A stretch of 64,000 nucleotides of DNA, taken from positions 88,632 through 152,631 of the forward strand of contig NZ_MJGI01000026.1 of assembly GCF_001864835.1 (NCBI RefSeq), read 5' to 3'. The notes under the pieces were generated by a model. That model made no database searches. It was not told the DNA's origin and worked only from the letters and a program-made list of their open reading frames with translations. Position numbers and translations under genes: made by a program. Below, piece by piece: positions 26,328-34,884 of this stretch (the stretch's first letter is position 1; every line of letters begins with the position of its first letter). This stretch comes from Curtobacterium sp. MCBA15_001. Its GTDB lineage: Bacteria > Actinomycetota > Actinomycetes > Actinomycetales > Microbacteriaceae.

Positions 26328-26749
26328 TCACGCTCGACGCCAATGTGATGATCGCGCGCTTCGACCACCACGATGCGAGTCACGAACGCGCGGTCGACGT
26401 CCTCGATCACCACGAATGGGAGGAGTACCTGACCTCGGCAGTGACCCTCGCCGAAGCGCTTGTGCACCCCGCGCGCATCAGCGCTGTCACGAAGGCACTC
26501 AGGGACCTGGAGTCCCTCAACATCTTGGTGGTGCCCGTCGAGGACGACGATCCTGTCGGCATCGCCGCGCTGTGCGCACGACACCAGTTGCAGACACCCG
26601 ACGCGGTCGTGCTGCACACCGCGATCACGACGAGCGATGCCCTCGTCACGTTCGACACGCGCTTGGCTCGCGCCGCTCGCGCTGCGGGCTTCCCGGTCAT
26701 CGAGCGCGCTCCCGGCGAGCCGGACTGGGGACCGCTGATCGCTGCGTGA
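26324..26749 (+). CDS. PIN-domain toxin, VapC-like
   Basis: 141 residues from GTG in the GTGA overlap. The four acidic PIN residues are in place: Asp5 (ITLDANVMI), Glu44 (TLAEALV), Asp93 (TPDAVVLHTA) and Asp111 (VTFDTRLA). PIN toxins are Mg-dependent RNases acting on tRNA or rRNA. Paired with the small upstream gene; the stop is 11 nt from the convergent hydrolase gene. Confidence 0.85.
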   Translation: MITLDANVMIARFDHHDASHERAVDVLDHHEWEEYLTSAVTLAEALVHPARISAVTKALRDLESLNILVVPVEDDDPVGIAALCARHQLQTPDAVVLHTAITTSDALVTFDTRLARAARAAGFPVIERAPGEPDWGPLIAA

Positions 26750-26760
26750 AGCCCGCCAGC

Positions 26761-27309
26761 TCAGCCGAGCGACGCGGTCCAGTCCGCCACCGTGGTGACC
26801 TCGGCCTGTCGCGGGAACACCTTCTCCGTCAGCACCCGGTGCACCTCGGCGTCGCCGTCAGCACACGCGTCCGACAGCACTGTCAGCCCGAAGTCCAGGT
26901 CGGCGGCCTGCCGCAGGGTCGACAACACGACACCACTGGTCGCGATCCCCGCCAGCACCAGGTCACGCACCTCGAGCCCGCGCAGCAACACCTCGAGGTC
27001 GGACCCCGTGAACGCGCTCACCCGCAGCTTGGTCACGACGATGTCGTCCGCATGCAGGTCGAAGCCGGCGTGGACCTCGGTCGCGTCCGGAGCCTGCGAA
27101 CCCATCCGGTCGCGCATCCCGCCGAACATCCGGTTCGAGGCGGCGACCTCGGGGGCTCCCGGTCGGAACGCCACACGGACGAACACGACCGGGAGCCCCC
27201 GCTGCCGAGCGGTGTCGACGGCGGAGACGGCAGCGGCGAGCGCTTCGGGCGTCCCGAGCCGCTCGACGATGCTGTTCTGGTAGTCCATGACGAGGAGTGC
27301 AGTGCTCAC
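26761..27309 (-). CDS. Isochorismatase-like hydrolase, no catalytic Cys
   Basis: 182 residues from GTG 27309. Asp9 (VMDYQN) and Lys94 (TKLRVSAF) of the family triad are present, with GIATSGVVLSTLRQAAD as the third motif. The Cys nucleophile expected in G-x-x-T-x-x-C-V is Val127 here. Loss of the Cys also occurs in true isochorismatases, which hydrolyse a vinyl ether without it, so a nicotinamidase-type amidase is unlikely. It follows the aldo-keto reductase by 20 nt in one operon. Confidence 0.8.
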   Translation of the reverse strand: MSTALLVMDYQNSIVERLGTPEALAAAVSAVDTARQRGLPVVFVRVAFRPGAPEVAASNRMFGGMRDRMGSQAPDATEVHAGFDLHADDIVVTKLRVSAFTGSDLEVLLRGLEVRDLVLAGIATSGVVLSTLRQAADLDFGLTVLSDACADGDAEVHRVLTEKVFPRQAEVTTVADWTASLG

Positions 27310-27329
27310 CCCGTCGACGCTACCGAGGG

Positions 27330-28109
27330 TCAGCGACCGAGGCCGTCGATCCGTGCGACTTCGTCGGCGGACAGCGCCACGGTCGCACCCGCCGCGTTCG
27401 ACCGGATGCGGTCCGGGTTGGACGACTTCGGGATCACCACGAACTCGTGCGCGACGTGCCACGCGACGATGACCTGCGCGGTGTCGACGTCGTGCGCCTC
27501 GGCGATGGCGACGAGGGTCGGGTCCTGCAGGTTGCTCGCCTTGAAGGGGCTGTAGCCCTCGAGCACCACACCACGCTCGCGCAGCCCGTCGGCGACGGCA
27601 CGGTCGAACTCGGCGGGACTCCACTTGATCTGGTTCACCGCCGGGGTGGCGCCGGTTGCCTGGATGAGCTCGTCGATCTGTGCCAGCGAGTAGTTGCTGA
27701 CGCCGACGGCCTTCGTCAGGCCGTCCTGCTGCGCCTGCACGACCTGCTCCCAGACGTCGGGGCGGGCCGAACCGTTCGGCGGCCAGTGCACGAGCCACAG
27801 GTCGAGGTGGTCGAGTCCGAGCTGGTCGAGGCTCTCCTCGATCGTCGGACGGACCCGGTCGGCGTTGTCCGGCGGGAGCTTCGTCGTGACGAAGACGTCA
27901 CCGCGGGCCAGGCCGGAGTCGGCGATCGCCTTCCCCACACCGCGCTGGTTGCTGTAGCCGGTGGCCGTGTCGATGTGGCGGTACCCGGCCTCGAGCGCGG
28001 CGCTCACGGCGGCGGGGGCATCGGCGTCGGCGATCTGCCAGGTCCCGAAGCCGAGGAGCGGCATCGCTCCTCCGGTCACCGAGACGGACGGTTCTGCGTA
28101 GTCGGTCAT
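27330..28109 (-). CDS. Aldo/keto reductase
   Basis: 259 residues. The tetrad is intact: Asp47 (RHIDTAT), Tyr52, Lys77 (VTTKLPP), His108 (LVHWPP). NQIKWSP and the C-terminal IPKSSNPDRIRSN loop bind NADPH as in 2,5-diketo-gluconate reductase-type AKRs. Substrate unknown. The GxxT-like MPLLGFGTWQ start is typical. First gene of the pair with the hydrolase. Confidence 0.88.
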   Translation of the reverse strand: MTDYAEPSVSVTGGAMPLLGFGTWQIADADAPAAVSAALEAGYRHIDTATGYSNQRGVGKAIADSGLARGDVFVTTKLPPDNADRVRPTIEESLDQLGLDHLDLWLVHWPPNGSARPDVWEQVVQAQQDGLTKAVGVSNYSLAQIDELIQATGATPAVNQIKWSPAEFDRAVADGLRERGVVLEGYSPFKASNLQDPTLVAIAEAHDVDTAQVIVAWHVAHEFVVIPKSSNPDRIRSNAAGATVALSADEVARIDGLGR

Positions 28110-28195
28110 GTCACCGTGTCTACGCGGCGATGTCGGATGCGTCCACCAGGATCGAGGGACAGCCCCATCGAGCACCACCAGGAGCACCACGCACC

Positions 28196-28996
28196 ATGAC
28201 GTCGCGCCGACGCCGCAGGAACCGCTTGACCCTGTCCGCCACGTTGATCCTGGTCGGCATCGCAGTCGTCGGGTCCGCCCTGCACGCCACCGGCGCGCTC
28301 CCGTCCCAGGCAGAAGCGCCGTCGCCAGCGTCGACCAGTGCCACCGGAACGACCGGGGCGACCGCAGAGCCGACCGCCGCCGGCGTGCCGGAGCCGACCC
28401 GAGCCTCCAGTCCGACCGCGACCGACCGCGCGGACACGGACGCCGACGCGGACCGCGCCCGCGCCCTGCTCGCGACCTTGCCCGTCAAGGGCAAGGCCCC
28501 GGCGACCGGCTACGACCGCACCGCCGACTTCGGCACTGCCTGGCTCGACGTCGACCACAACGGGTGCGACACCCGGAACGATGTCCTCGCCCGTGACCTG
28601 ACCGATGTGGTCCGTCCCGGAGGCTGCCGCGTGATGTCAGGCGTGCTCGTGTCGCCGTACACGGGGCAGACGGTCGACTTCGTGCGCGGCGAGACGACGT
28701 CGACGCTCGTGCAGATCGACCACGTCGTCGCGCTCGAGAACGCCTGGACGACCGGCGCACAACAACTGACCGAGGCCGAACGACAGGCGCTGGCGAACGA
28801 CCCGGAGAACCTGTTCGCCGTCGACCAACACTCGAACGCGCAGAAGCGCTCCGGCGACGCTGCGACCTGGCTGCCGGCCGACACCGCCTTCCGCTGCACC
28901 TACGTCGAGCACCAGATCACGGTCAAGTCGACCTACCGTCTGTGGGTCGTCCCGGCGGAGCGCGACGCGATGCTGCGAGTCCTCGCGCGCTGCTGA
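28196..28996 (+). CDS. Secreted HNH endonuclease (GmrSD_C/DUF1524-like)
   Basis: 266 residues from ATG 28196. The N-terminus is Arg-rich followed by a hydrophobic signal/anchor (about 10-35) and a Thr/Ala/Pro linker. The nuclease part has WLDVDHNGCDTRNDVL, QIDHVVALENAW (catalytic Asp-His) and NLFAVDQHSNAQKRSGDAA with the last His/Asn, then paired Cys near the end. Such proteins are extracellular DNases in actinobacteria, for nutrition or competition. Confidence 0.85.
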   Translation: MTSRRRRRNRLTLSATLILVGIAVVGSALHATGALPSQAEAPSPASTSATGTTGATAEPTAAGVPEPTRASSPTATDRADTDADADRARALLATLPVKGKAPATGYDRTADFGTAWLDVDHNGCDTRNDVLARDLTDVVRPGGCRVMSGVLVSPYTGQTVDFVRGETTSTLVQIDHVVALENAWTTGAQQLTEAERQALANDPENLFAVDQHSNAQKRSGDAATWLPADTAFRCTYVEHQITVKSTYRLWVVPAERDAMLRVLARC

Positions 28997-29041
28997 CGAC
29001 GCGTGGCTGACCCGCAGCCCGATGAGGATCGCACGACGGGA

Positions 29042-29093
29042 TCTGACGAATCTGGTTCGCCGGACCCGGGGTACGCCGACCAGATTCGTCAGA
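29042..29093. terminator. 15-bp perfect inverted repeat after the HNH gene
   Basis: TCTGACGAATCTGGT (29042-29056) and ACCAGATTCGTCAGA (29079-29093) are exact complements with a 22-nt GC-rich loop, 45 nt after the nuclease stop. Likely a terminator; no U-tract. Confidence 0.55.
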
Positions 29094-29135
29094 CGCTGCA
29101 ATGAACGCTCCGTCCTCCCTGCCGACGATGCCACA

Positions 29136-29157
29136 ACACCTGTTAAGCGACAGGTGT
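29136..29157. promoter_or_regulatory. Operator-like palindrome before the SDR gene
   Basis: ACACCTGT (29136-29143) and ACAGGTGT (29150-29157) flank TAAGCG. This 22-bp dyad lies 65 nt upstream of the SDR ATG, next to a possible -10 (TAGTCT, 29157-29162). It fits a TetR- or GntR-type repressor site. No such regulator is adjacent. Confidence 0.6.
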
Positions 29158-29222
29158 AGTCTAGACGAAAGCCGATGCGAACGCATCGACCTCCAGCGAC
29201 GAAGACCTCAGGAGGCCTCCAC

Positions 29223-30020
29223 ATGTCCGCGTCCAGCACCACCCGATTCACCGACCGCGTCGTCCTGGTCACCGGCGGCGGTTCCGGCCTCGGACGGGCC
29301 ACCGCCGTCCGCCTGGCATCCGAGGGCGCCGCGCTCTCACTCGTCGACGTCTCCGCCGCCGGCCTCGAGGCCACCAAGGCCGCCGTCCTCGACGCCACCC
29401 CGGACGCGCAGGTCCTCACCACCGTCGCCGACGTCTCCGACGAGGCGCAGGTCGTCGCCTACGTCGCCGCGACGACCGAGCGCTTCGGCCGCATCGACGG
29501 CTTCTTCAACAACGCCGGCATCGAGGGCAAGCAGAACCCCACCGAGTCCTTCACCGCTGCCGAGTTCGACAAGGTCGTCGCGATCAACCTGCGCGGCGTG
29601 TTCCTCGGCCTCGAGAAGGTGCTCAAGGTCATGCGCGAGCAGGGATCCGGCATGGTGGTCAACACCGCCAGCGTTGGCGGCATACGCGGCATCGGCAACC
29701 AGTCCGGCTACGCGGCAGCCAAGCACGGCGTCGTCGGCCTGACCCGCAACTCGGCCGTCGAGTACGGCCGCTACGGCATCCGCATCAACGCGATCGCGCC
29801 CGGTGCGATCTGGACGCCCATGGTCGAGAACTCGATGAAGCAGCTCGACGCCGAGAACCCCCGCAAGGCAGCGGAGGAGTTCATCCAGGTCAACCCGACG
29901 AAGCGCTACGGCGAGGCCCCCGAGATCGCGAGCGTCGTCGCGTTCCTGCTCTCCGACGACGCCAGCTACGTCAACGCGACGGTCGTCCCGATCGACGGTG
30001 GGCAGTCGGCGCAGTACTGA
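29223..30020 (+). CDS. Short-chain dehydrogenase/reductase
   Basis: 265 residues from ATG 29223 with a strong AGGAGG site. The cofactor loop is TGGGSGLGRAT, the structural NNAG is present, the catalytic Tyr-Lys is in SGYAAAKHG, and the Ser is in NTASVGG. The end PIDGGQSAQY is typical of classical SDRs. Substrate unknown. The palindromic operator upstream suggests induction by a small ligand, probably its substrate (inference). Confidence 0.88.
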   Translation: MSASSTTRFTDRVVLVTGGGSGLGRATAVRLASEGAALSLVDVSAAGLEATKAAVLDATPDAQVLTTVADVSDEAQVVAYVAATTERFGRIDGFFNNAGIEGKQNPTESFTAAEFDKVVAINLRGVFLGLEKVLKVMREQGSGMVVNTASVGGIRGIGNQSGYAAAKHGVVGLTRNSAVEYGRYGIRINAIAPGAIWTPMVENSMKQLDAENPRKAAEEFIQVNPTKRYGEAPEIASVVAFLLSDDASYVNATVVPIDGGQSAQY

Positions 30021-30027
30021 GACCGTT

Positions 30028-30073
30028 CCGTCCGGCACCCGGCGCACCACCGCGTGCGCTGGGCGACGGACGG
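30028..30073 (+). terminator. Hairpin after the SDR gene
   Basis: CCGTCCG (30028-30034) pairs with CGGACGG (30067-30073); inside, GCGCAC/GTGCGC makes a second stem. It starts 8 nt after the SDR stop. The right arm continues into CGGACGGGAGGC (30067-30078), the core word of the dispersed palindrome family. Confidence 0.6.
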
Positions 30074-30098
30074 GAGGCCCGGTGCCGGTCCGGTACAA

Positions 30099-30122
30099 CG
30101 GCCCTCCATCGCCTGAGGGCCG
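30099..30122 (-). terminator. Hairpin after the sugar ABC operon
   Basis: CGGCCCTC (30099-30106) and GAGGGCCG (30115-30122) form an 8-bp stem with an 8-nt loop; on the minus strand it is followed by TTGTAC. It lies 23 nt beyond the stop of the last gene of the minus-strand operon. Confidence 0.6.
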
Positions 30123-30144
30123 GGTTCACCAGACCGTGACCGGG

Positions 30145-30519
30145 TCAGAGCACGTGGTGCGCGATGAGGCGGCCGAGGTAGGTGATGTCGAAGTGGCCCT
30201 TGAACTCGAACTTCACCTTGCCGAGCCCGCTGAACCACAGCTCGAGCTCGGCATCGAGGTCGAACGTGCCCGCCGTCTCGACCGAGAACGCCTGGATCTT
30301 GCTGTACGGCAACGAGGTGAAGTCGCGCTTCTTGCCGGTCATCCCCTGCACGTTGACGGCCAGGATCCGCTTGTCGGTGAACACGACGAAGTCGCGGATC
30401 GTCTTGGCTGCGACGAGGATCTGCTCCCCCTCGAGCAGCAGTCCGGAGATCTGTGGAGCGATCTCGGCCGGGTCGCACTGGGCGAGCTTGAACAGGGTGC
30501 CGTTGCTGAAGTCGATCAC
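30145..30519 (-). CDS. Bacterial PH-domain protein
   Basis: 124 residues from GTG 30519, overlapping the APH gene by GTGA. GEQILVAAKTIRDFVVFTDKRILAVN and TGKKRDFTSLPYSKIQAFSVETAG are the landmarks of bacterial PH (bPH_1, YvbH-like) domains. It has no membrane span and probably binds protein or lipid in the cytoplasm. Last gene of the sugar transporter operon; the link to transport is unexplained. Confidence 0.85.
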   Translation of the reverse strand: MIDFSNGTLFKLAQCDPAEIAPQISGLLLEGEQILVAAKTIRDFVVFTDKRILAVNVQGMTGKKRDFTSLPYSKIQAFSVETAGTFDLDAELELWFSGLGKVKFEFKGHFDITYLGRLIAHHVL

Positions 30520-31538
30520 AGGGACGAGCGTAGGGCGTCGGCGCGTGCCAGCGCGGTACGGAGCCGGTCCTCGACCAGGGACGCCGAGCCCGTCGGCGCA
30601 AGGATGCCCGTGAACACGCGGAGTGCCTCGTCGCGGTCCTCCCGAGGACCGCTCGCCGCCGCTGCCGTCATCGTCGAGGTCAGGTCCTCGAGCGCGCGGA
30701 TGCATGCGAACCGCACCAGCCGGTCCTCGTCGACGACCATCGGCCCGTAGCCCTGCCGGAACGCGGCGAGCTGCTCGGGCGTCGCCGGGTCGAACAGCAC
30801 GCTGAACTCGACCAGGTGCAGGTCGAGTTCGCGCGGGGCGACGACGGCCTCGTCCCAGTCGACCAATCGGAGTGCGCCGTCGGCCTCGACCAGGACGTTG
30901 CCGAGGTGCGGGTCACCGTGACACGGAACGGGTTCGGCGGACTCGGACGCCACGAGCGCCGTGCCACGCAGCAGCAGGTCGACGCGCGGGCGGGCGTCGC
31001 GCCACAGGTCGAGCACCGGGTCCGTGCGCTCGACGGCGGCCGCGTCGAGCGCGCGGATCTCAGCGCGGTAGCGCCGACGGCGCCTGCGGATGCCGCGACG
31101 CGCTCCTCGTCTCCGCGGCGGCAGGGGGAAGGCGTGGGCATGCACGTCCGCGAGCAGCGCGCCGTACGCGCGGTACCCATCCAGGCCGAGCCCGACGGTC
31201 GCAGCGTCCTCGCCAGCCGACCACAGGGTCAGGCCGAGCCGACCTCCTGCGCGACGGCTGCGGCGGCGGCCGTCGTCCGTGGGACGGGTCGGCGGGGTGC
31301 TCGCGAGCCCGGCGGCGGCCATGGAGGCGACCAGCCGTGTCCCGGTGCGCGTCGGCCGGGTCGTCCACTTCGCTGCCCACGCGCTGCCGGCGTCGTCGAC
31401 AAGACGCCAGACCACCGCCGAGGTGTCGGTACCGCCCGTGACCTGTTCGATGGTGACCGCACGGACGCCGAAGTCCGCGGCCACCCAGCGCCGGGCGTCG
31501 TCAAGCGAGGGCCGGCGTGTGTCGTCGGCCGACGTCAC
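30516..31538 (-). CDS. APH-fold kinase (aminoglycoside phosphotransferase family)
   Basis: 340 residues from GTG 31538 (GTGA overlap with the permease). The Brenner motif CHGDPHLGN and the metal-binding VDWDEAV are both intact, preceded by a long N-lobe with TGGTDTSAVVW as nucleotide loop. This family phosphorylates small molecules, including sugars and amino sugars. Position between a sugar permease and the end of the operon suggests it phosphorylates the imported substrate; inference only. An Arg-rich insert (about residues 150-170) is unusual. Confidence 0.82.
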   Translation of the reverse strand: MTSADDTRRPSLDDARRWVAADFGVRAVTIEQVTGGTDTSAVVWRLVDDAGSAWAAKWTTRPTRTGTRLVASMAAAGLASTPPTRPTDDGRRRSRRAGGRLGLTLWSAGEDAATVGLGLDGYRAYGALLADVHAHAFPLPPRRRGARRGIRRRRRRYRAEIRALDAAAVERTDPVLDLWRDARPRVDLLLRGTALVASESAEPVPCHGDPHLGNVLVEADGALRLVDWDEAVVAPRELDLHLVEFSVLFDPATPEQLAAFRQGYGPMVVDEDRLVRFACIRALEDLTSTMTAAAASGPREDRDEALRVFTGILAPTGSASLVEDRLRTALARADALRSSL

Positions 31539-32449
31539 CGCAGGCCGCTCCGCGACAGTCCCTCGACGAAGTACCGCTGGAAGGCCAGGAACAGCGCGAC
31601 GATCGGCAGGATCATGAGCAGGTTGACCGCCATGATCGCACCGTAGTCCGACGTGTACTGCCCCTGCAGCGTGCCGACGATGCCGATGGGCACGGTGAAC
31701 AGGTCCTGGTTGCCGGACAGTGCGACCAGCGGCCACCCGAACGCGTTCCACTCCCCCATGAACGTCAGCAGCACCAGCACCGCGAGCAACGGTCGGCACA
31801 GCGGGAGCACGACCGACACGAACGTCCGGAACCGACCGGCGCCGTCGAGCTGCGCCGCCTCGATGAGCTCGTCCGGCACGGCCAGGAAGAACTGCCGCGC
31901 CAGGAACACCCCGAAGATCGCCGCAGCCTCGGGCAGGATGACCGCCCACAGGCCGCCGTACAGGTGCAGGCCGATCGAGATGAAGAACTGCGGCACGATG
32001 ATCGCCTGCGGCGGGATCATCAGCGTGGACAGCAGCACCAGGAACAGCGCGTTCCGGCCGCGGAACCGCAGCTTCGCGAAGGCGTACCCAGCCAGCAGGT
32101 TGCACACGACGGTGATGACCGTCACGACCACCGCCACCACGAGCGAGTTGCCGAACCACCGCCACACCGGGAACTCCTGGAAGGGCCGGATGAAGTTCTG
32201 CAGCGTGAAGTGCGCCGGCCAGAGCTGCAGCCCCGGTGCGTACAGGTCGGCGCGGGTGGAGAACGCCGTCAGCAGCATCCAGTACAGCGGGAACGCCATG
32301 ACGATCGTGACGATCACGGCGACCGTCAGCCGCAGCCAGAGCGTCCTGCTCCGACGCCCGCGCGGTGACTGCGCAGCGGGAGCGGACACGGCCGTGCCGG
32401 CGGCCGGACGGGCGCCCGTGGCGCCGGTGTCCCAGGTGGAGGAGGTCAT
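31535..32449 (-). CDS. Sugar ABC transporter permease (MalG-type)
   Basis: 304 residues, six membrane helices. The cytoplasmic EAA loop reads DELIEAAQLDGAGRFRTFVSVVLPLCRP, the docking site for the ATPase. The end FQRYFVEGLSRSGLR is typical of MalG-like (CUT1) permeases. It overlaps the partner permease by one base and the kinase by four. Confidence 0.9.
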   Translation of the reverse strand: MTSSTWDTGATGARPAAGTAVSAPAAQSPRGRRSRTLWLRLTVAVIVTIVMAFPLYWMLLTAFSTRADLYAPGLQLWPAHFTLQNFIRPFQEFPVWRWFGNSLVVAVVVTVITVVCNLLAGYAFAKLRFRGRNALFLVLLSTLMIPPQAIIVPQFFISIGLHLYGGLWAVILPEAAAIFGVFLARQFFLAVPDELIEAAQLDGAGRFRTFVSVVLPLCRPLLAVLVLLTFMGEWNAFGWPLVALSGNQDLFTVPIGIVGTLQGQYTSDYGAIMAVNLLMILPIVALFLAFQRYFVEGLSRSGLR

Positions 32450-33408
32450 CAGTCGGCCTGGTCCCGTCCGGCGTTGAAGCGCCACTGCAGCCCGGTGATC
32501 AGCAGGGTCACCAGGTAGATCACGATGCCGACCGCTGCGCCGTAGCCCAGCAGCTGTGGTCCGTGCTCGTCGAAGGCCACGCGGTACGCGTACGACACGA
32601 TCGTCGTCGTGCCGTAGCCGGGCCCGCCACGGGTCATCGCCCACACCGTGTCGAACACCTGGAACGAGTAGATGAGGTTCATCACGAGCAGGAAGAACGT
32701 CGACGGCCCGAGCAGTGGGAACGTGATGAGCCGGAACTTCTGCCACCCGCTCGCGCCGTCGGTCGTCGCTGCTTCCTGCACCGCCGGGTCCACACCCTGC
32801 AGCCCAGCCAGGTAGATCAGCATGTCGAACCCGATGCGCTGCCACAGCGTCATCAGGATCACCGCGGTCATGGCCCAGCCACCACTCGACTGCCACTGGA
32901 TCTGCGGCAGCCCGAGGGTGTGCAGGAACTTGTCGATGAACCCGTTGTTCTGGTCGAACATCCACGCGCCGAGCACGCCCGTCGCAACGCCCGACACCAC
33001 GAGCGGCAGGAAGATGATCGTCCGGAACACCGCCCGCCCGGGCAGCACCCCGTTCAGCAGCACCGCGATCCCGAGACCGATCGCCATGCCCACCGGCACC
33101 GTGAGCAGGGTGAAGACGCCGGTGTTCGCCGCGGACTGCCAGAACACCGGGTCCGTCAGCAGCTTCGCGTAGTTGCCGAGGCCCGCCCAGCTCGTCCCGC
33201 CGAGTGAGTCGAGGTCCTGGAAGCTGATGACCAAGGCGTAGACCAGCGGCAACAGCGTGAACACGACGATGAGCACCACGTTCGGCACCAGGAACGCGGT
33301 CGCCGCCGCCCCAGTGGAGGCCCGGAACGGCCCGGCGGTCCGCCGCGGTCCGCGCCGCACGGCTCCACCCGCCGTGGCGCCGCCGATCCGCTCGGCCGCG
33401 CCCGTCAT
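32449..33408 (-). CDS. Sugar ABC transporter permease (MalF-type)
   Basis: 319 residues, six helices, with the EAA loop DPAVQEAATTDGASGWQKF and the C-terminal QWRF. FLVPNVVLIVVFTLLPLVYAL is the usual first helix of CUT1 permeases. It overlaps the binding-protein gene by ATGA. No ATPase gene is in the operon, so a shared MsiK-like ATPase elsewhere is expected, as known for CUT1 systems in actinobacteria. Confidence 0.9.
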   Translation of the reverse strand: MTGAAERIGGATAGGAVRRGPRRTAGPFRASTGAAATAFLVPNVVLIVVFTLLPLVYALVISFQDLDSLGGTSWAGLGNYAKLLTDPVFWQSAANTGVFTLLTVPVGMAIGLGIAVLLNGVLPGRAVFRTIIFLPLVVSGVATGVLGAWMFDQNNGFIDKFLHTLGLPQIQWQSSGGWAMTAVILMTLWQRIGFDMLIYLAGLQGVDPAVQEAATTDGASGWQKFRLITFPLLGPSTFFLLVMNLIYSFQVFDTVWAMTRGGPGYGTTTIVSYAYRVAFDEHGPQLLGYGAAVGIVIYLVTLLITGLQWRFNAGRDQAD

Positions 33409-34754
33409 GCGGACACCGCCGCATCGACTGCCCGATCGATCGCCGTGATCGCCGCGTCGGTGCTGCGCCCGTGGAAGGCGAGTTCGAGCTGGTCCTGCAA
33501 CGCCGTGTTGACCGACGCGAACCCCGGCACCACCGTCTCGCGCACCGCGGTCTCCGTGATCGTGGTCGCCTGCTGCGTGAACACGTCCATCACGTCGGGC
33601 CGCACCGCGTAGTCGAGCGTCGTGCTCGCCAGGCTCTGCAGAGTCGGCAGCTCGTTCGCCCGCTGACAGAAGTCGCGCATCTGGTCCTCTTCCACCATGA
33701 ACTTCAGGAACGCCGCCGCCAGCTCCGGATTGGCGGTGTCGCGCGTGGCGACGAGGGCGTTGCCGCCGAGGTCCGACGCCGCCGCTTCGTCCCGCGGCAT
33801 GTACGTCGTGGTCCACTCCCCGCCCTGGTACCCGTTCGCCCCGTCGGCGAGCTCCGGCACCAGGAAGTCCCCGATGAACGTCATCGCCACGGTCTGGTTG
33901 AGGAAGAAGTTGTCCGAGTAGACCGTGGTCTTGATGGTGTTGTTCGCCGGGACCCAGCGCTCGTCGAAGAAGCGCTGCGTGAACGCCATCGCCTTGCGGC
34001 CCGCATCGCTGTCGACCGCGGAGTGCTGCAGCGACGGGGTGAGCAGCGACCCACCCGCCTGGTACAGGAAGCTCGCCCAGCGGTACGCGCCCGCTGCCGT
34101 CCAGTCGTAGGCGAACGGGTACTTGGCGTCCGGCAGGGTCTTCCGGAGCTTCGTGCTGACGTCGGTGAACTCGTCCCAGGTCCATGCGTCCTCGAGCCGG
34201 TCCGGCACCGCGCGGATGCCGGCTTCCTCGAGCGCCTCGGTGCTGAACGCGATCGCCGAGGTGTCCGTCTGGTGGGGCACGCCGTACGTCCGGCCCTCGA
34301 ACCGGACGGCGTCGTACAGCGCCGGCAGGAACCCCTTCGCCTCCGTCGCACTGAGGTACGGGGTCATGTCCAGCAGCACCCCGTGCGAGGTGTACTTGCC
34401 GATGCTCGTGTAGTCCACACGGAACACGTCGGGCGCGGTCCTCGAGAGGATGCCGCGGTCGATGCCCGAGAAGAACCCGTCGTACGGCAGGGTCTGCAGT
34501 TCGACGGTGGCCTTCGGGTGGCGCGCCTCGAAGCCCTTCTTGGCCCGGGCAAACCCGGAGTTCTCACCGTCGCTGCCACCCCAGAACGCGAAGCGCAGCG
34601 TGCCCTCCACCTCGCCGATGTCGGCCTTCGACCCCGCGGCAGCGCTGCTCGGGTCGGGGCCGTTGTTCGCGACGCAGCTGCTCAGGCTCGTCGCGGCGGC
34701 GATGCCGAGGGCGCCGGCGAGGAGCGAACGGCGGGTCAGCTGCGGTGGTGACAC
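33405..34754 (-). CDS. Sugar-binding lipoprotein of the ABC transporter
   Basis: 449 residues from GTG 34754, with GAGGAG 5 nt ahead. Twin-Arg signal peptide LTRRSLLAGALGIAAATSL ends in the lipobox LSSC, so it may be Tat-exported and lipidated. The mature part is a family 1 extracellular solute-binding protein (LRFAFWGG, FEARHPKATVELQTLPYDGF, NGYQGGEWTTTYMPRDE). It delivers an unknown sugar. First gene of a five-gene chain (binding protein, two permeases, kinase, PH protein), all joined by 1-4 nt overlaps. Confidence 0.9.
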   Translation of the reverse strand: MSPPQLTRRSLLAGALGIAAATSLSSCVANNGPDPSSAAAGSKADIGEVEGTLRFAFWGGSDGENSGFARAKKGFEARHPKATVELQTLPYDGFFSGIDRGILSRTAPDVFRVDYTSIGKYTSHGVLLDMTPYLSATEAKGFLPALYDAVRFEGRTYGVPHQTDTSAIAFSTEALEEAGIRAVPDRLEDAWTWDEFTDVSTKLRKTLPDAKYPFAYDWTAAGAYRWASFLYQAGGSLLTPSLQHSAVDSDAGRKAMAFTQRFFDERWVPANNTIKTTVYSDNFFLNQTVAMTFIGDFLVPELADGANGYQGGEWTTTYMPRDEAAASDLGGNALVATRDTANPELAAAFLKFMVEEDQMRDFCQRANELPTLQSLASTTLDYAVRPDVMDVFTQQATTITETAVRETVVPGFASVNTALQDQLELAFHGRSTDAAITAIDRAVDAAVSA

Positions 34755-34884
34755 GTGGCTCCTCGGGTCGGATCGGTGCTCGGTCTGACCGTAGACGTCC
34801 GCACCGACACGGGTGTCCCCAGTGCGCATTCGGCCTCGGCGCTCGTGCGTGGGAGCATGGCCGGACACGACGGACAGGAGCGCC

